From the NCBI GenBank assembly GCA_964648005.1, contig CAZYKR010000001.1, positions 1 to 59,365 on the forward strand: DNA of 59,365 nucleotides. Direction: 5' to 3'. The notes under the pieces are model-generated. The model worked only from the letters and a program-made list of their open reading frames with translations. It did no database searches and was not told the origin of the DNA. The stretch is from JAGQTE01 sp964648005 (GTDB lineage Bacteria; Actinomycetota; Acidimicrobiia; Acidimicrobiales; Acidimicrobilacustridaceae). A program made the translations under genes and the position numbers. Position 1 is the first letter of the stretch; every line of letters begins with the position of its first letter. Of this stretch, positions 25,721-33,672 are shown piece after piece.

Positions 25721-26647
25721 ATGCGCATCGGCATCAACGGATCGAGCCTCGTCGCCGCCGGGCGGCCCGTCGGCGAGCTGGTCGCCCACGCCGCCCAGGC
25801 CGAGGCGGACGGCTTCGCCACCTGGTGGATCGCCCAGCTCGGGGCACCCGACGCCCTCACGGCGCTGGCGGTCATCGGGCAGGCGACGTCGACCATCGAG
25901 CTCGGCACCGCCGTCATCGCCACCTGGCCACGCCACCCGCTGATGCTGGCGGCCCAAGCGCTCACCACGGCCCAGCTCTGCCCCGACCGACTCGTCGTCG
26001 GCATCGGCTTGGCGCACAAGCCCACGGTCGAGGAGACCTTCGGCGTCCCGTTCGCCCGGCCTGCCCAGCACATGGACGAGTACCTGTCGATCCTGCTGCC
26101 GGCGTTGGCGCACCAGCCGGTCGACGTCGCGGGAGCGAGCTGGTCGGCGCACGTCGCCGGCATCGGCGGACCGAGCGACGTCCCGGCGCCGTCCGTGATG
26201 CTGGCTGCGATGGGCCCGCGCATGCTCGACCTCGCCGGCGCCCGCACCGACGGGACGATCCTGTGGCTCAGCGGTCCGCGCACGATCGCCACGCGGCTGG
26301 CTCCGGCGCTGGGCGAGGCCGCCGAGCGGGCCGGGCGCCCCGCCCCGCGGGTCGTCGCCTCCGTGCCGGTGTGCGTCACCGACGAACCCGATCGCGTGCG
26401 CGGTCTGGTGGCGGCGATCCTCGCCAACTACAACGACCTGCCGTCGTACCGCGAGGTCATGGACGTCGAAGGCGTCGACGGGCCCGAGGGCGTGTCGCTC
26501 ATCGGCGACGAGGACACCGTTCGCGCCGGCCTCGCCGCCTTCGCCGACGCCGGCACGACCGACTTCTCGGCGCTCGAGTTCGTCACGAACGATGACGAGA
26601 CCGTGCGCACCCGCACGCTGCTGCAGTCGGTCGCCGCCCAAGCCTGA
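25721..26647 (+). CDS. LLM-class F420-dependent oxidoreductase
   Basis: A 308-aa bacterial luciferase-like TIM-barrel protein: MRIGINGS start, ELVAHAAQAEADGFATWWI, ELGTAVIATWPRHPL, LCPDRLVVGIGLAHKP and the C-terminal GDEDTVRAGLAAFADAGTTDF. In Acidimicrobiia this class usually uses coenzyme F420, but FMN use cannot be excluded. ATG 25721 is chosen; only a weak -10 (CATGCT) precedes it. It converges on the flavoprotein gene, with 14 nt between stops. Confidence 0.87.
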   Translation: MRIGINGSSLVAAGRPVGELVAHAAQAEADGFATWWIAQLGAPDALTALAVIGQATSTIELGTAVIATWPRHPLMLAAQALTTAQLCPDRLVVGIGLAHKPTVEETFGVPFARPAQHMDEYLSILLPALAHQPVDVAGASWSAHVAGIGGPSDVPAPSVMLAAMGPRMLDLAGARTDGTILWLSGPRTIATRLAPALGEAAERAGRPAPRVVASVPVCVTDEPDRVRGLVAAILANYNDLPSYREVMDVEGVDGPEGVSLIGDEDTVRAGLAAFADAGTTDFSALEFVTNDDETVRTRTLLQSVAAQA

Positions 26648-26661
26648 CGAAGCAGGCCCGC

Positions 26662-27804
26662 TCAGCCGAGCCAGGTGTCGAGGCGCTCCCGTTCGAAGGC
26701 GACCTTGCGTTCGTACTGGGCGTGATCGGCCTCGGTCAGCGTGACCTCGGGACGCGGCTCGGCGAGGAAGTTGCCCTCGACGAACGCCACCCGCTCGCCT
26801 GGCAGCTCCAAGAAGCAGTAGCCGTAGCCGTCGAAGGCGGCCTCGGCGGTACCGAGCAGGTCGGCGGCGGCGTTGGTGGCGGCGACGATGCCTTCGGCAG
26901 CGGCGAAGACACCGGCCTTGGGCAGGGCGCCGATGGCGTTCGGGATGTGGGTGCAGTCGCCGACGGCGTAGACCCGATCGACGTCGGTGCGCAGCGTCGC
27001 CACGTCGGGCTCGATGAATCCGGAGGTGCCGGTCAGCCCGGCCTCGACGAGGAGGCGGGGTGCGACAGCCGCCGGCACGCCGAGCAGCACGTCGTAGGGG
27101 CTGGTGCGGCCGTCGGCGAAGCCGATGACGCGGTCGGTGACGGTCTCGACCTTGGCCTCGGCCAGCAGCTCGATGTCGCGTTCGGCCAGGAACTGCGCCA
27201 CGTACCGGCTGGCGTCGACCCCGGCGACCGGCAACGTCATCGGCTGCGGTGTCGAGATCGCCACCGACACCGCGTCGCGCACGCCGCGGCGCCGCAACCG
27301 CTCGTCGACCGCCAGCGCCGCCTCGAAGGGTGCGGGCGGGCACAGGAACGGTCCGCCGAGGATGGACACCACGACCCGACCGGCGGTGATGGCGTCGAGG
27401 TCGGCGTGGATGTCCGGCAGCGCCGCGCCGTCGTAGAGGTCGTGGGCGCCGGGTGCCTCGAGCAGCGCCAGGTGCGGCGGCGCCTTGGCGGCGCCGAGCG
27501 CGATGATCAGCGCGTCGGCCTCGAGCACCTCACCGCCGGCGATGGTGACCCGGCGCGCCGCGGCGTCGAGGTCGACGACGTCCGCCTGCACGAAGCGCAC
27601 GCCGCGCCCCGCCAGCGCGTCGAGCGGGCGCGTGCCCTGGCGCAGCGGCCGGATGCCGGCGAGGTCCCACAGCTTGGCGAACCCCATGAAGAAGTGGTCG
27701 CGGCGGTCGACCAGCGTCACCTCCAAGGCCGGGTGCGACGTGCGCAGCTCGTGCGCGGCAGCAAGGCCGCCGAAGCCGCCTCCGAGGATCACGACGTGGC
27801 TCAT
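26662..27804 (-). CDS. SQR/NDH-2-like FAD-dependent oxidoreductase
   Basis: A 380-aa two-dinucleotide-binding flavoprotein: FAD motif VVILGGGFGGLAAAHEL at the N-terminus, RVVVSILGGPFLCPPAPFE in the middle and VYAVGDCTHIPNAIGALPKAG binding FAD near the C-terminus. The Cys in LCPPAP is reminiscent of sulfide:quinone oxidoreductases and flavocytochrome c sulfide dehydrogenases; a type-II NADH dehydrogenase is the alternative. The start overlaps the YceI stop (ATGA, 27801-27804), so the two are coupled. YceI proteins bind isoprenoid quinone-like lipids, which fits a quinone-linked enzyme (inference). Confidence 0.82.
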   Translation of the reverse strand: MSHVVILGGGFGGLAAAHELRTSHPALEVTLVDRRDHFFMGFAKLWDLAGIRPLRQGTRPLDALAGRGVRFVQADVVDLDAAARRVTIAGGEVLEADALIIALGAAKAPPHLALLEAPGAHDLYDGAALPDIHADLDAITAGRVVVSILGGPFLCPPAPFEAALAVDERLRRRGVRDAVSVAISTPQPMTLPVAGVDASRYVAQFLAERDIELLAEAKVETVTDRVIGFADGRTSPYDVLLGVPAAVAPRLLVEAGLTGTSGFIEPDVATLRTDVDRVYAVGDCTHIPNAIGALPKAGVFAAAEGIVAATNAAADLLGTAEAAFDGYGYCFLELPGERVAFVEGNFLAEPRPEVTLTEADHAQYERKVAFERERLDTWLG

Positions 27805-28358
27805 GGTTGCTCCCGCGGTGCAGCACCGTCGACAGCATCGGCGTCGACGGCTCGGGCGGTGGCGCGCAGCTCGATGCGCACCAGGGCGTGGACCTTGATG
27901 ACGAGCAGGCTCGGCGGCTGGACGCCGTAGTCGGTGACGTCGAGCGTGGTGTCGCCGGTGAGGGTCAGCTCGTCGCCGTCGACGTCGACCGACAGTCCGC
28001 CCGTGAGCGGTGCCGTCTGGCCTCTGAAGGTGAGCTCGCCCTCGCCGTCGTAATGGTGCTGGTGGCCACCGTCGTGCACCGCCGGAGCCAACGACACGAG
28101 GCGACCCTCCATCGTCGGGTGCTTGCGGACCTGCAGGCGGCGCTCGGCCTCCCGGTCGACCAGGGGATTGCCCGAGCGCATCTCGGCCAGCTCGACGCAC
28201 ATCCACCCGTCGACCGGCTGGGCCAGGTCGACCGTGCCGTCCGGTGCCAGCGTCAGCTCGATCCACCCGGTGACGGCGGCGCTCGACGTGATGGGGTGCA
28301 CGCTGGAGGTGGCATGCACCGTCGCTCGCGACGTCGTCGGATCCAGCTGGTAGCGCAT
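27801..28358 (-). CDS. YceI-family lipid/isoprenoid-binding protein
   Basis: A 185-aa lipocalin-like YceI domain without signal peptide: MRYQLDPTTSRATVHATSSVHPI start, REAERRLQVRKHPTMEG, GELTFRGQTAPLTGGLSV and DYGVQPPSLLVIKV. A His cluster (HDGGHQHHYDG) sits in a loop. ATG 28358 has a TACCAT -10 (minus strand, 28369-28374) at 10 nt. It is first in an operon with the flavoprotein, with ATGA overlap. One of three YceI domains within 10 kb. Confidence 0.85.
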   Translation of the reverse strand: MRYQLDPTTSRATVHATSSVHPITSSAAVTGWIELTLAPDGTVDLAQPVDGWMCVELAEMRSGNPLVDREAERRLQVRKHPTMEGRLVSLAPAVHDGGHQHHYDGEGELTFRGQTAPLTGGLSVDVDGDELTLTGDTTLDVTDYGVQPPSLLVIKVHALVRIELRATARAVDADAVDGAAPREQP

Positions 28359-28430
28359 GCCGCCGCGGATGGTAGTTGCCGCCAGCACCGTGGTCGTCCG
28401 TCGCGGCGTCGGCCTCCGTAGACTGCGCCG

Positions 28431-28490
28431 ATGCTGCGACCGACCCGCCGTCCGAGCTCCTGCGCCACCCTCGGCGCGCCGGGGCGCTGA
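28431..28490 (+). CDS. Possible 19-codon leader ORF before mtfA
   Basis: ATG 28431 sits 6 nt after a TAGACT -10 (28419-28424), the leaderless pattern of real genes here. It encodes 19 codons and stops at 28488-28490, overlapping the peptidase ATG by one base (TGATG). The peptide is Arg/Pro/Ser-rich with no recognisable motif. It could couple translation of the peptidase or be the start of a short untranslated leader. No independent support. Confidence 0.35.
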   Translation: MLRPTRRPSSCATLGAPGR

Positions 28491-29266
28491 TGTTCGGGGC
28501 GCGGCGGCGACGCAAGGCCACCCTCGAGGCGGGGTTCCTGCCGGAGTGGCGCGAGATCCTCGACCGGCGGTGGCGGCACTGGTCGCTCCTCGACGGCGAC
28601 GAGCGCGCCCGGGTCGAGGACGTGGCGCTGGAGCTGATCGCCCGGCTCCGCTGGGAGCCCGCCAACGGCTTCGAGCTCACCGACGAGGTCATCGTGGTGA
28701 TCGCGGCGCAGGCAGCGCTCCTGGTGCTCGAGCTACCCGATGCCTGGCTCGACGGCGTGCGCACCGTGATCGTGCACCCGACGACGGTGCACGCCCGTGG
28801 CGAGCACTCCCAGGTCCCCGGCCTGGTCAGCGACGAGCCGATGGAGCTGCTCGGCGAGGCCCAGCCTGAGGGCACCGTGTTCATCGTGTGGGACGCGGCG
28901 CGCTTCGCCGCCCGACACCCCGAGCGCGGCACCAACGTCGTGTTCCACGAGTTCGCCCACGTCCTCGACATGGTGTCGGGCATGGTCGACGGGACGCCGC
29001 CGATGGACACCGACGAGCAGGCGCAGCGCTGGGTCGAGGTGTGCACCGCCGTCTACGACGACGTGCAGCAGGGCACCGACAGCGGCGTCCTCGACCCGTA
29101 CGCCGGGGTGAACCCGGGGGAGTTCTTCGCCGTCGCCACCGAGGCGTTCTTCGACGTGCCGATCGACCTGCGCGACGGCGAGCCCGACCTCTACGCCGTG
29201 CTGGCTGACTTCTACGGTCAGGACCCGGCGGGCAGGCTCGAGGCGCGCGGCACCAGGGCGAGCTGA
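28490..29266 (+). CDS. mtfA: MtfA/M90-family zinc metallopeptidase
   Basis: A 258-aa cytosolic metallopeptidase of the MtfA family (glucose-PTS regulator Mlc-interacting in E. coli). Zinc motif HEFAH (His153, Glu154, His157) and downstream glutamate in VATEAFFDVP are intact; other marks are FLPEWREIL, HPTTVHARGEH and MDTDEQAQRWVE. Length matches the family. ATG 28490 is chosen by family N-terminus. The last 49 nt overlap the convergent thioesterase gene. The physiological partner in this organism is unknown. Confidence 0.88.
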   Translation: MFGARRRRKATLEAGFLPEWREILDRRWRHWSLLDGDERARVEDVALELIARLRWEPANGFELTDEVIVVIAAQAALLVLELPDAWLDGVRTVIVHPTTVHARGEHSQVPGLVSDEPMELLGEAQPEGTVFIVWDAARFAARHPERGTNVVFHEFAHVLDMVSGMVDGTPPMDTDEQAQRWVEVCTAVYDDVQQGTDSGVLDPYAGVNPGEFFAVATEAFFDVPIDLRDGEPDLYAVLADFYGQDPAGRLEARGTRAS

Positions 29267-30063
29267 CGCGACTGGGCGATCAGCCGGCCGTCGTCACCCC
29301 ACACCTCGCCGTCCTCCTCGAGGTAGCCACCGGTGACGAACCGGGTCGAGAAGGCGCAGCGCAGCCACCCCGACGATGGCCGGGCGCGCAGGTGCGCCGT
29401 CAGCTCGATCGTGGGGGTCCAGCCCACGGGGAGCGACGCGTTGAAGATCGTCGGCGGGAAGCCGTCGAGCGCCACCAGCAGGCCGATCGTGTCGAGCGGC
29501 TCGTCGTCGTGCAGCCGGAACCAGCCCCGCACCCGGGCCTTGCCCGAGACCTGATCGCGAGCGAACCAGGCGTCGTCGGGGTGCAGGCGCAGGTCGACGC
29601 GGTGCATGAACGACGGCGGGCCCGACGCGCCCCCGTCGCCGGAAGCAGCCGGGTCGTCGGGCGATGCCATCGCCACGCACGCCTCCGGGTCGGGCATGGC
29701 AGGCGGGTCGGCGTCGACGAGCTCGGGCCCGTCGGCTCGGGCGAGGTCGGTCGTGGTCGCCAGCGCCACGATCAGCGGACGCCCCGTGGCGTCGCGCAGC
29801 GTGGCGGTGGCCGTGGCGTGCCGCCCACCGCTGCGTACGACGTCGACGTCCACGGTGACCGGACCCGGGGTGCCGGGGGCCAGGTAGTGGGCGCTGATGG
29901 TGACGGGGTCCGGGTTGCCGGTGGCCTCGGCGACGGCGCGGGCGACGATCGCCAGCAGGTAGCCGCCGTTGGCGTTGCCGGCGATGTCCCATCCCGGGAT
30001 CACCTCTGCGGCGAAGGTGCGGCCGTCGACGCGGGTGACGGCGGTGTCGGCAGCGAAGCTCAC
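29218..30063 (-). CDS. Thioesterase-family (double hot-dog) protein
   Basis: A 281-aa protein with two hot-dog halves: N-terminal IPGWDIAGNANGGYLLAIVARAV with PVTISAHYLAPGTPG, and C-terminal LDTIGLLVALDGFPPTIFN with RFVTGGYLEEDGEVW. This is the TesB-like acyl-CoA thioesterase/acyl-CoA-binding fold; the substrate is unknown. GTG 30063 overlaps the enoyl-CoA hydratase stop as GTGA, so it is translationally coupled; GTG 30075 is an alternative. The C-terminal codons overlap mtfA in antisense by 49 nt. Confidence 0.82.
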   Translation of the reverse strand: MSFAADTAVTRVDGRTFAAEVIPGWDIAGNANGGYLLAIVARAVAEATGNPDPVTISAHYLAPGTPGPVTVDVDVVRSGGRHATATATLRDATGRPLIVALATTTDLARADGPELVDADPPAMPDPEACVAMASPDDPAASGDGGASGPPSFMHRVDLRLHPDDAWFARDQVSGKARVRGWFRLHDDEPLDTIGLLVALDGFPPTIFNASLPVGWTPTIELTAHLRARPSSGWLRCAFSTRFVTGGYLEEDGEVWGDDGRLIAQSRQLALVPRASSLPAGS

Positions 30064-30731
30064 GCCGGTGGCCACCCGCAGGCCGCAGCGGCATCGCCGA
30101 AGAGCAGCTGCTTGTGGCGGGCGATCACCGACCGGTCCTTGCCGGCGACGGCCTGGGCCCGGGCGATGGCCCGTTCGAGCACCTCGTCGGTGGGGGCGAC
30201 CTCGTCGACGATGCCGGCGGCCAGCGCCTCCTCGGCCGTGTAGCGGCGCCCGGTGAGCATCGCCTCCTGCGTCGCCGTCGACGGGAGCCGGGCGGCGACC
30301 ACCTGGTACATCGGGACGGTGAAGGGCAGACCCAGGTCGACCTCCGGGACGCACCAGTAGCCGCGGTCGCTGCGCATCACCCGGGCGTCGAAGCCGCAGG
30401 TCAACATGGCGCCGCCGGCGAACGCGTGGCCGTTGACGGCGCACACGGTGTAGGCGCCGAACAGGAGCAGCCGGCCGAAGAGCCGGTGCAGGCCGTCGAC
30501 AGTGGGTCCGGCCTCGTTCTCGTCGGCGGCGAAGCGGTCGAGGTCGAGGCCGTTCGAGAAGAACTTGCCGTCGCCGACGGCCACGACCGCCAGCGGGCCG
30601 TCGACGGCGTCGAGCTCGTCGAGCGCCTCGTGCCAGGCGGCGACCGACGCCCGGTTGAAGCGGTTGTCGCCGCCGTCGGCCCAGTGCAGCACGCGCACGT
30701 CGCCGTGCTGGGAGATGTCGATGAGCGCCAT
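30060..30731 (-). CDS. Enoyl-CoA hydratase/isomerase family protein
   Basis: A 223-aa crotonase-fold enzyme: DGPLAVVAVGDGKFFSNGLDLD (oxyanion-hole strand), VNGHAFAGGAMLTCGFD (second oxyanion Gly) and RRYTAEEALAAGIVDEV. It is shorter than typical hydratases (about 255 aa) and ends soon after helix 9. The reaction could be hydration or double-bond isomerisation of an acyl-CoA. ATG 30731 has TAGGGT (30740-30745, minus) at 8 nt. It forms an operon with the downstream thioesterase. Confidence 0.85.
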   Translation of the reverse strand: MALIDISQHGDVRVLHWADGGDNRFNRASVAAWHEALDELDAVDGPLAVVAVGDGKFFSNGLDLDRFAADENEAGPTVDGLHRLFGRLLLFGAYTVCAVNGHAFAGGAMLTCGFDARVMRSDRGYWCVPEVDLGLPFTVPMYQVVAARLPSTATQEAMLTGRRYTAEEALAAGIVDEVAPTDEVLERAIARAQAVAGKDRSVIARHKQLLFGDAAAACGWPPA

Positions 30732-30764
30732 GCGCCGGGACCCTATCGGGCGGCGCGGTCCCGG

Positions 30765-30816
30765 CGGTTCTTGTGGTGCCCAACCGCGCCGACGCGGCGC
30801 AACACCACAAGAACGG
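30765..30816. repeat. 52-nt stem-loop repeat, copy C
   Basis: Arms CGGTTCTTGTGGTG (30765-30778) and CACCACAAGAACGG (30803-30816) pair perfectly over 12 bp around a 24-nt loop that differs in sequence from copies A and B. The loop itself has CCGCG/CGCGG arms. It begins 17 nt after the YceI stop (minus strand), in the same sense relative to its upstream gene as the other copies. Arms and loop length are conserved; loop sequence is not. Confidence 0.85.
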
Positions 30817-30832
30817 TGTGGTGCACCGGTGG

Positions 30833-31639
30833 CTATGACTGGGTGAACAGGAGCTGCAGCTCGAGGGTGCCCTCGGGGGCGACCGAGAGCACGATCGGTG
30901 CCTTCGGTGGCTCCACCCCGTAGTCGGCGAAGGTGATCGGCATCGACCCGACGACGACGATCGTGCCGTCGACGACCTGTGCCTGGAGCGGGATCGTCAC
31001 CGACTGGGTCACGCCCTTGATGGTCAGGTCGCCGGTCGCCTCGACGGACACGGGGCCCGACGCGGGGTCGCCGAAGTCGACGGCCTCGGTCAGCACGAAG
31101 GTGGCCTCGGGGAAAGCGTCGGTGTCGAGGGCGTCGCGGGCCTTGCCGTCGCGCCGGGAGTCGTTCGTGCTCAGGGTCGACAGGTCGGCGGAGATCTCGG
31201 CGGTCGTGAGCGTGTTGCCCTCGAGGACGATCTCGCCGCTCACGTCGCGGGTGCGCCCGACGGCGGTGGCCGAGCCGATCGTCAGCTCCTCCTCGACCCG
31301 GAAGCCAGCGAAGGACCCGGTGGCCGACTCGTAGTCGACCTCGCCGGACTCGGCGTCGACGGTCCAGGTGCCGCTCACGTCACCGACCGCCGCGCCCGAC
31401 GACGCGCTGCCGTTCGAGCCGGAACCGCTGCCTCCCTCGACGCCTTTGGTCGCCGTCTCGAGGCTGACCGGCGGCGGCGAGTCGTCGCGCATGAACCAGA
31501 ACAGACCGCCGCCGGCGAGCAAGAGCACCACCACCACGACGACGGCGATGATCGGACCCTTGCGGGAGCCGGCACCTCCGCCAGGGCCCGACGTGCCCCC
31601 CGGGTTCGCGCCGTCGCCTGAGGTTGCATCAATTGTCAT
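30833..31639 (-). CDS. Membrane-anchored YceI-domain protein
   Basis: A 268-aa protein: a short Gly/Ser-rich cytoplasmic N-terminus, one TM helix (PIIAVVVVVVLLLAGGGLFWF, about 30-50), a Ser/Gly linker, then an extracytoplasmic YceI domain from about residue 90 (GTWTVDAESGEVDY, RRDGKARDALDTDAFPEATF, GDLTIKGVTQSVTIPL, FADYGVEPPKAP). ATG 31639 has TAAGGT (31648-31653, minus) at 8 nt; that -10 overlaps the stop of the upstream phosphatase gene. Likely binds an isoprenoid or other lipid at the cell surface. Confidence 0.88.
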   Translation of the reverse strand: MTIDATSGDGANPGGTSGPGGGAGSRKGPIIAVVVVVVLLLAGGGLFWFMRDDSPPPVSLETATKGVEGGSGSGSNGSASSGAAVGDVSGTWTVDAESGEVDYESATGSFAGFRVEEELTIGSATAVGRTRDVSGEIVLEGNTLTTAEISADLSTLSTNDSRRDGKARDALDTDAFPEATFVLTEAVDFGDPASGPVSVEATGDLTIKGVTQSVTIPLQAQVVDGTIVVVGSMPITFADYGVEPPKAPIVLSVAPEGTLELQLLFTQS

Positions 31640-31650
31640 GACAAGCAACC

Positions 31651-32244
31651 TTAGGTCACGGGCGGTGCGTTCCACCGGCGAAGCGTCGGGTACTCGTGCT
31701 CCCAGCCGAGGATCGAGATCGTGGCGGTGTCGAGCGGCAGCCGCTTGCCGGCACGGGGACGCCACTCGCACCAGCGCGCCGCCAGGATGCGCAGGATGTG
31801 GCCGTGGGCGACGAGGGCGACGTCGCCGTCGGCGGCCCGAGCGCGGGCGATCACCCGATCGGCGCGCGCCGCCACCTCGTCGATCGTCTCACCGTTGGGC
31901 ACCGGGCCGCGCCAGATCGACCAGCCCGGCAGCTCGGCCTGCATCTCGGCGGTGGTGCGTCCCTCGACGTCGCCGTAGTCCCACTCGAGCAGGTCGGGCT
32001 CGACCGTGGCTTGGTCGCCAAGGCCCGCCAACTCGCAGGTGCGGCGGGCGCGAGCGAGCGGGCTGACGAGCACGAGCGCGAACCGCCGATCGGCGAGCGC
32101 CGGGGCGATGGCCCGTGCGCCCGACTCGCCCTCCGGCAGCAAGGGCAGGTCGGTCCGACCGGTGTGCTGGCCCGACACGGACCACTCGGTGGCCCCGTGG
32201 CGCACGAGCACGACCTCATTGCGGCGCGCTGCGGTGGCGCTCAT
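31651..32244 (-). CDS. Histidine-phosphatase (phosphoglycerate-mutase-like) family protein
   Basis: A 197-aa member of the branch-1 histidine phosphatases: VLVRHGATEWS with His16 as phospho-acceptor, RTDLPLLPEG, the acid-region DYGDVEGRT and VALVAHGHILRILAARW with the second catalytic His. It is more likely a broad phosphatase than a glycolytic mutase. ATG 32244 overlaps the GGDEF gene's stop by ATGA, so the two are coupled. Confidence 0.88.
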   Translation of the reverse strand: MSATAARRNEVVLVRHGATEWSVSGQHTGRTDLPLLPEGESGARAIAPALADRRFALVLVSPLARARRTCELAGLGDQATVEPDLLEWDYGDVEGRTTAEMQAELPGWSIWRGPVPNGETIDEVAARADRVIARARAADGDVALVAHGHILRILAARWCEWRPRAGKRLPLDTATISILGWEHEYPTLRRWNAPPVT

Positions 32245-33605
32245 CGGCCGGTGCTCACGAGCCAGCCGCCCTTGGCGCCGAACTTCACGCGGTACAGGGC
32301 GGCGTCTGCGGCCTCGACCAGGTCGTCGGGGGAGCAGGTGCCGGCAGGCCGGGCGGCGATGCCGATGCTGGCGCCGACGGCAAGCGACTCCCCGTCGAGC
32401 AGCACCGGTTCAGCGATCGCCGCCTGCAGGCGGGACGCCAGCGCCTCGAGCTCGTCCAGGTCGGCGATGCGCTCGCACAGCACGGCGAACTCGTCCCCGC
32501 CGAGGCGGGCGACCAGATCGGATCGGCGGACCGTCGCCTGGAGCCGCCGCGCCACCTCGACCAGGACGGCGTCGCCGGCGGCGTGGCCCAGCCGGTCGTT
32601 GACGTCCTTGAACCCGTCGAGGTCGAGGTAGAGCACCGCCATGGTCGAGGAGGCCTCGGCCGCTGACGATGTCGTCCCGTCCGCCCCCTTGCCGCCCGGG
32701 TGACGCGCGGCGCTGGTGATGGCGTCGAGCTTGTCCCAGAAGCGTTTCCGGTTGGCCAAGCCCGTCAGCGCGTCGTGCGTGGCGGCGTGGTGCAGCGACG
32801 CGTGCGAGGCGGCGCGTGCCGCGGCGACGCCGGCGATGCGAGCGATGCGGCGCATGGCCTCGCGGCGGGAGTGATCGATCTCGAGCTCGTGGTCGTCGCG
32901 CACCGCCACCACACAGCCGATCGGGACGTCGTCGTCGCGCACCGGCCAGCACCAGCACGCGCCACCCGTCAGGCCGGCGCTGACCGCCGGCGCGGTGATG
33001 GTTGCGTCCTGGCGCACGGCCTCGGACCACAGACCGGCTCCCGACAGCACGGCGACGGACCCGTCGTCGAGTCCATGCGCGACGACCATGCCCGGACGCC
33101 CGTCGTCGTCGAGGTCCAACATGATGGCGCCCCGCGCCTCGAGGGTCTCGGTCCCCATCGACTGGGCCAGCAGGGTCAACGTGTCCGCCAGCGGCGCGTC
33201 GACCGCAGACGACTCGAGCGCGGCGTCGAGCAGCATCCGCTCGTCCCACCGGCGCACGTACACGACGAGCCCTTCGATCGACGGGTCGTGGAGCTGGGCG
33301 TTGGCCCACACCTCGAAGATCGGCGACGTCCCGTCGGGCAGGTTCGAACGGAACAGCGTCGGCAGCCGCATCCCCTCCGCGCCCAGCGCGTCACCGATGG
33401 AGGCCAACGCGCTCTCGTCCCACGTCAGGTCGAGGTAGTCGAGCACGTTGGTACCGATCACCTCGTGCACCGGCAGACCGAACAGCCGCTCGACGGCCGC
33501 GTTGACCCAACCGATGGTGCCCGCACCGTCGACGCGCATGACCACATAGGGGCTGTGGTCGAGGAGTGCCGCCAACAGCGCGGGGTCGTCGTCCCGGCCG
33601 ATCAC
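32241..33605 (-). CDS. PAS-GGDEF diguanylate cyclase
   Basis: A 454-aa cytosolic signalling protein. An N-terminal PAS domain (about 10-125: YVVMRVDGAGTIGWVNAAVERLFG) precedes a GAF-like region (about 140-285) and a GGDEF domain with intact GGDEF at 369-373 and LDLDGFKDVNDRLGH. It should make c-di-GMP. No EAL domain and no obvious RxxD inhibitory site. GTG 33605 is chosen over GTG 33611 and 33614 because TAGGGT (33613-33618, minus) ends 7 nt before it and overlaps the others. Operon with the phosphatase gene. Confidence 0.9.
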   Translation of the reverse strand: MIGRDDDPALLAALLDHSPYVVMRVDGAGTIGWVNAAVERLFGLPVHEVIGTNVLDYLDLTWDESALASIGDALGAEGMRLPTLFRSNLPDGTSPIFEVWANAQLHDPSIEGLVVYVRRWDERMLLDAALESSAVDAPLADTLTLLAQSMGTETLEARGAIMLDLDDDGRPGMVVAHGLDDGSVAVLSGAGLWSEAVRQDATITAPAVSAGLTGGACWCWPVRDDDVPIGCVVAVRDDHELEIDHSRREAMRRIARIAGVAAARAASHASLHHAATHDALTGLANRKRFWDKLDAITSAARHPGGKGADGTTSSAAEASSTMAVLYLDLDGFKDVNDRLGHAAGDAVLVEVARRLQATVRRSDLVARLGGDEFAVLCERIADLDELEALASRLQAAIAEPVLLDGESLAVGASIGIAARPAGTCSPDDLVEAADAALYRVKFGAKGGWLVSTGR

Positions 33606-33612
33606 GGGCACC

Positions 33613-33618
33613 ACCCTA
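33613..33618 (-). promoter_or_regulatory. -10 element deciding GGDEF start
   Basis: On the minus strand TAGGGT ends 7 nt before GTG 33605 and covers the alternative GTG codons at 33611 and 33614, so only 33605 fits a leaderless start. Confidence 0.5.
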
Positions 33619-33672
33619 CGGCGTCGCGACCGCCGGACCGGCTGCGGGCCGCGGTTCCGGACGTGGCCAGCC

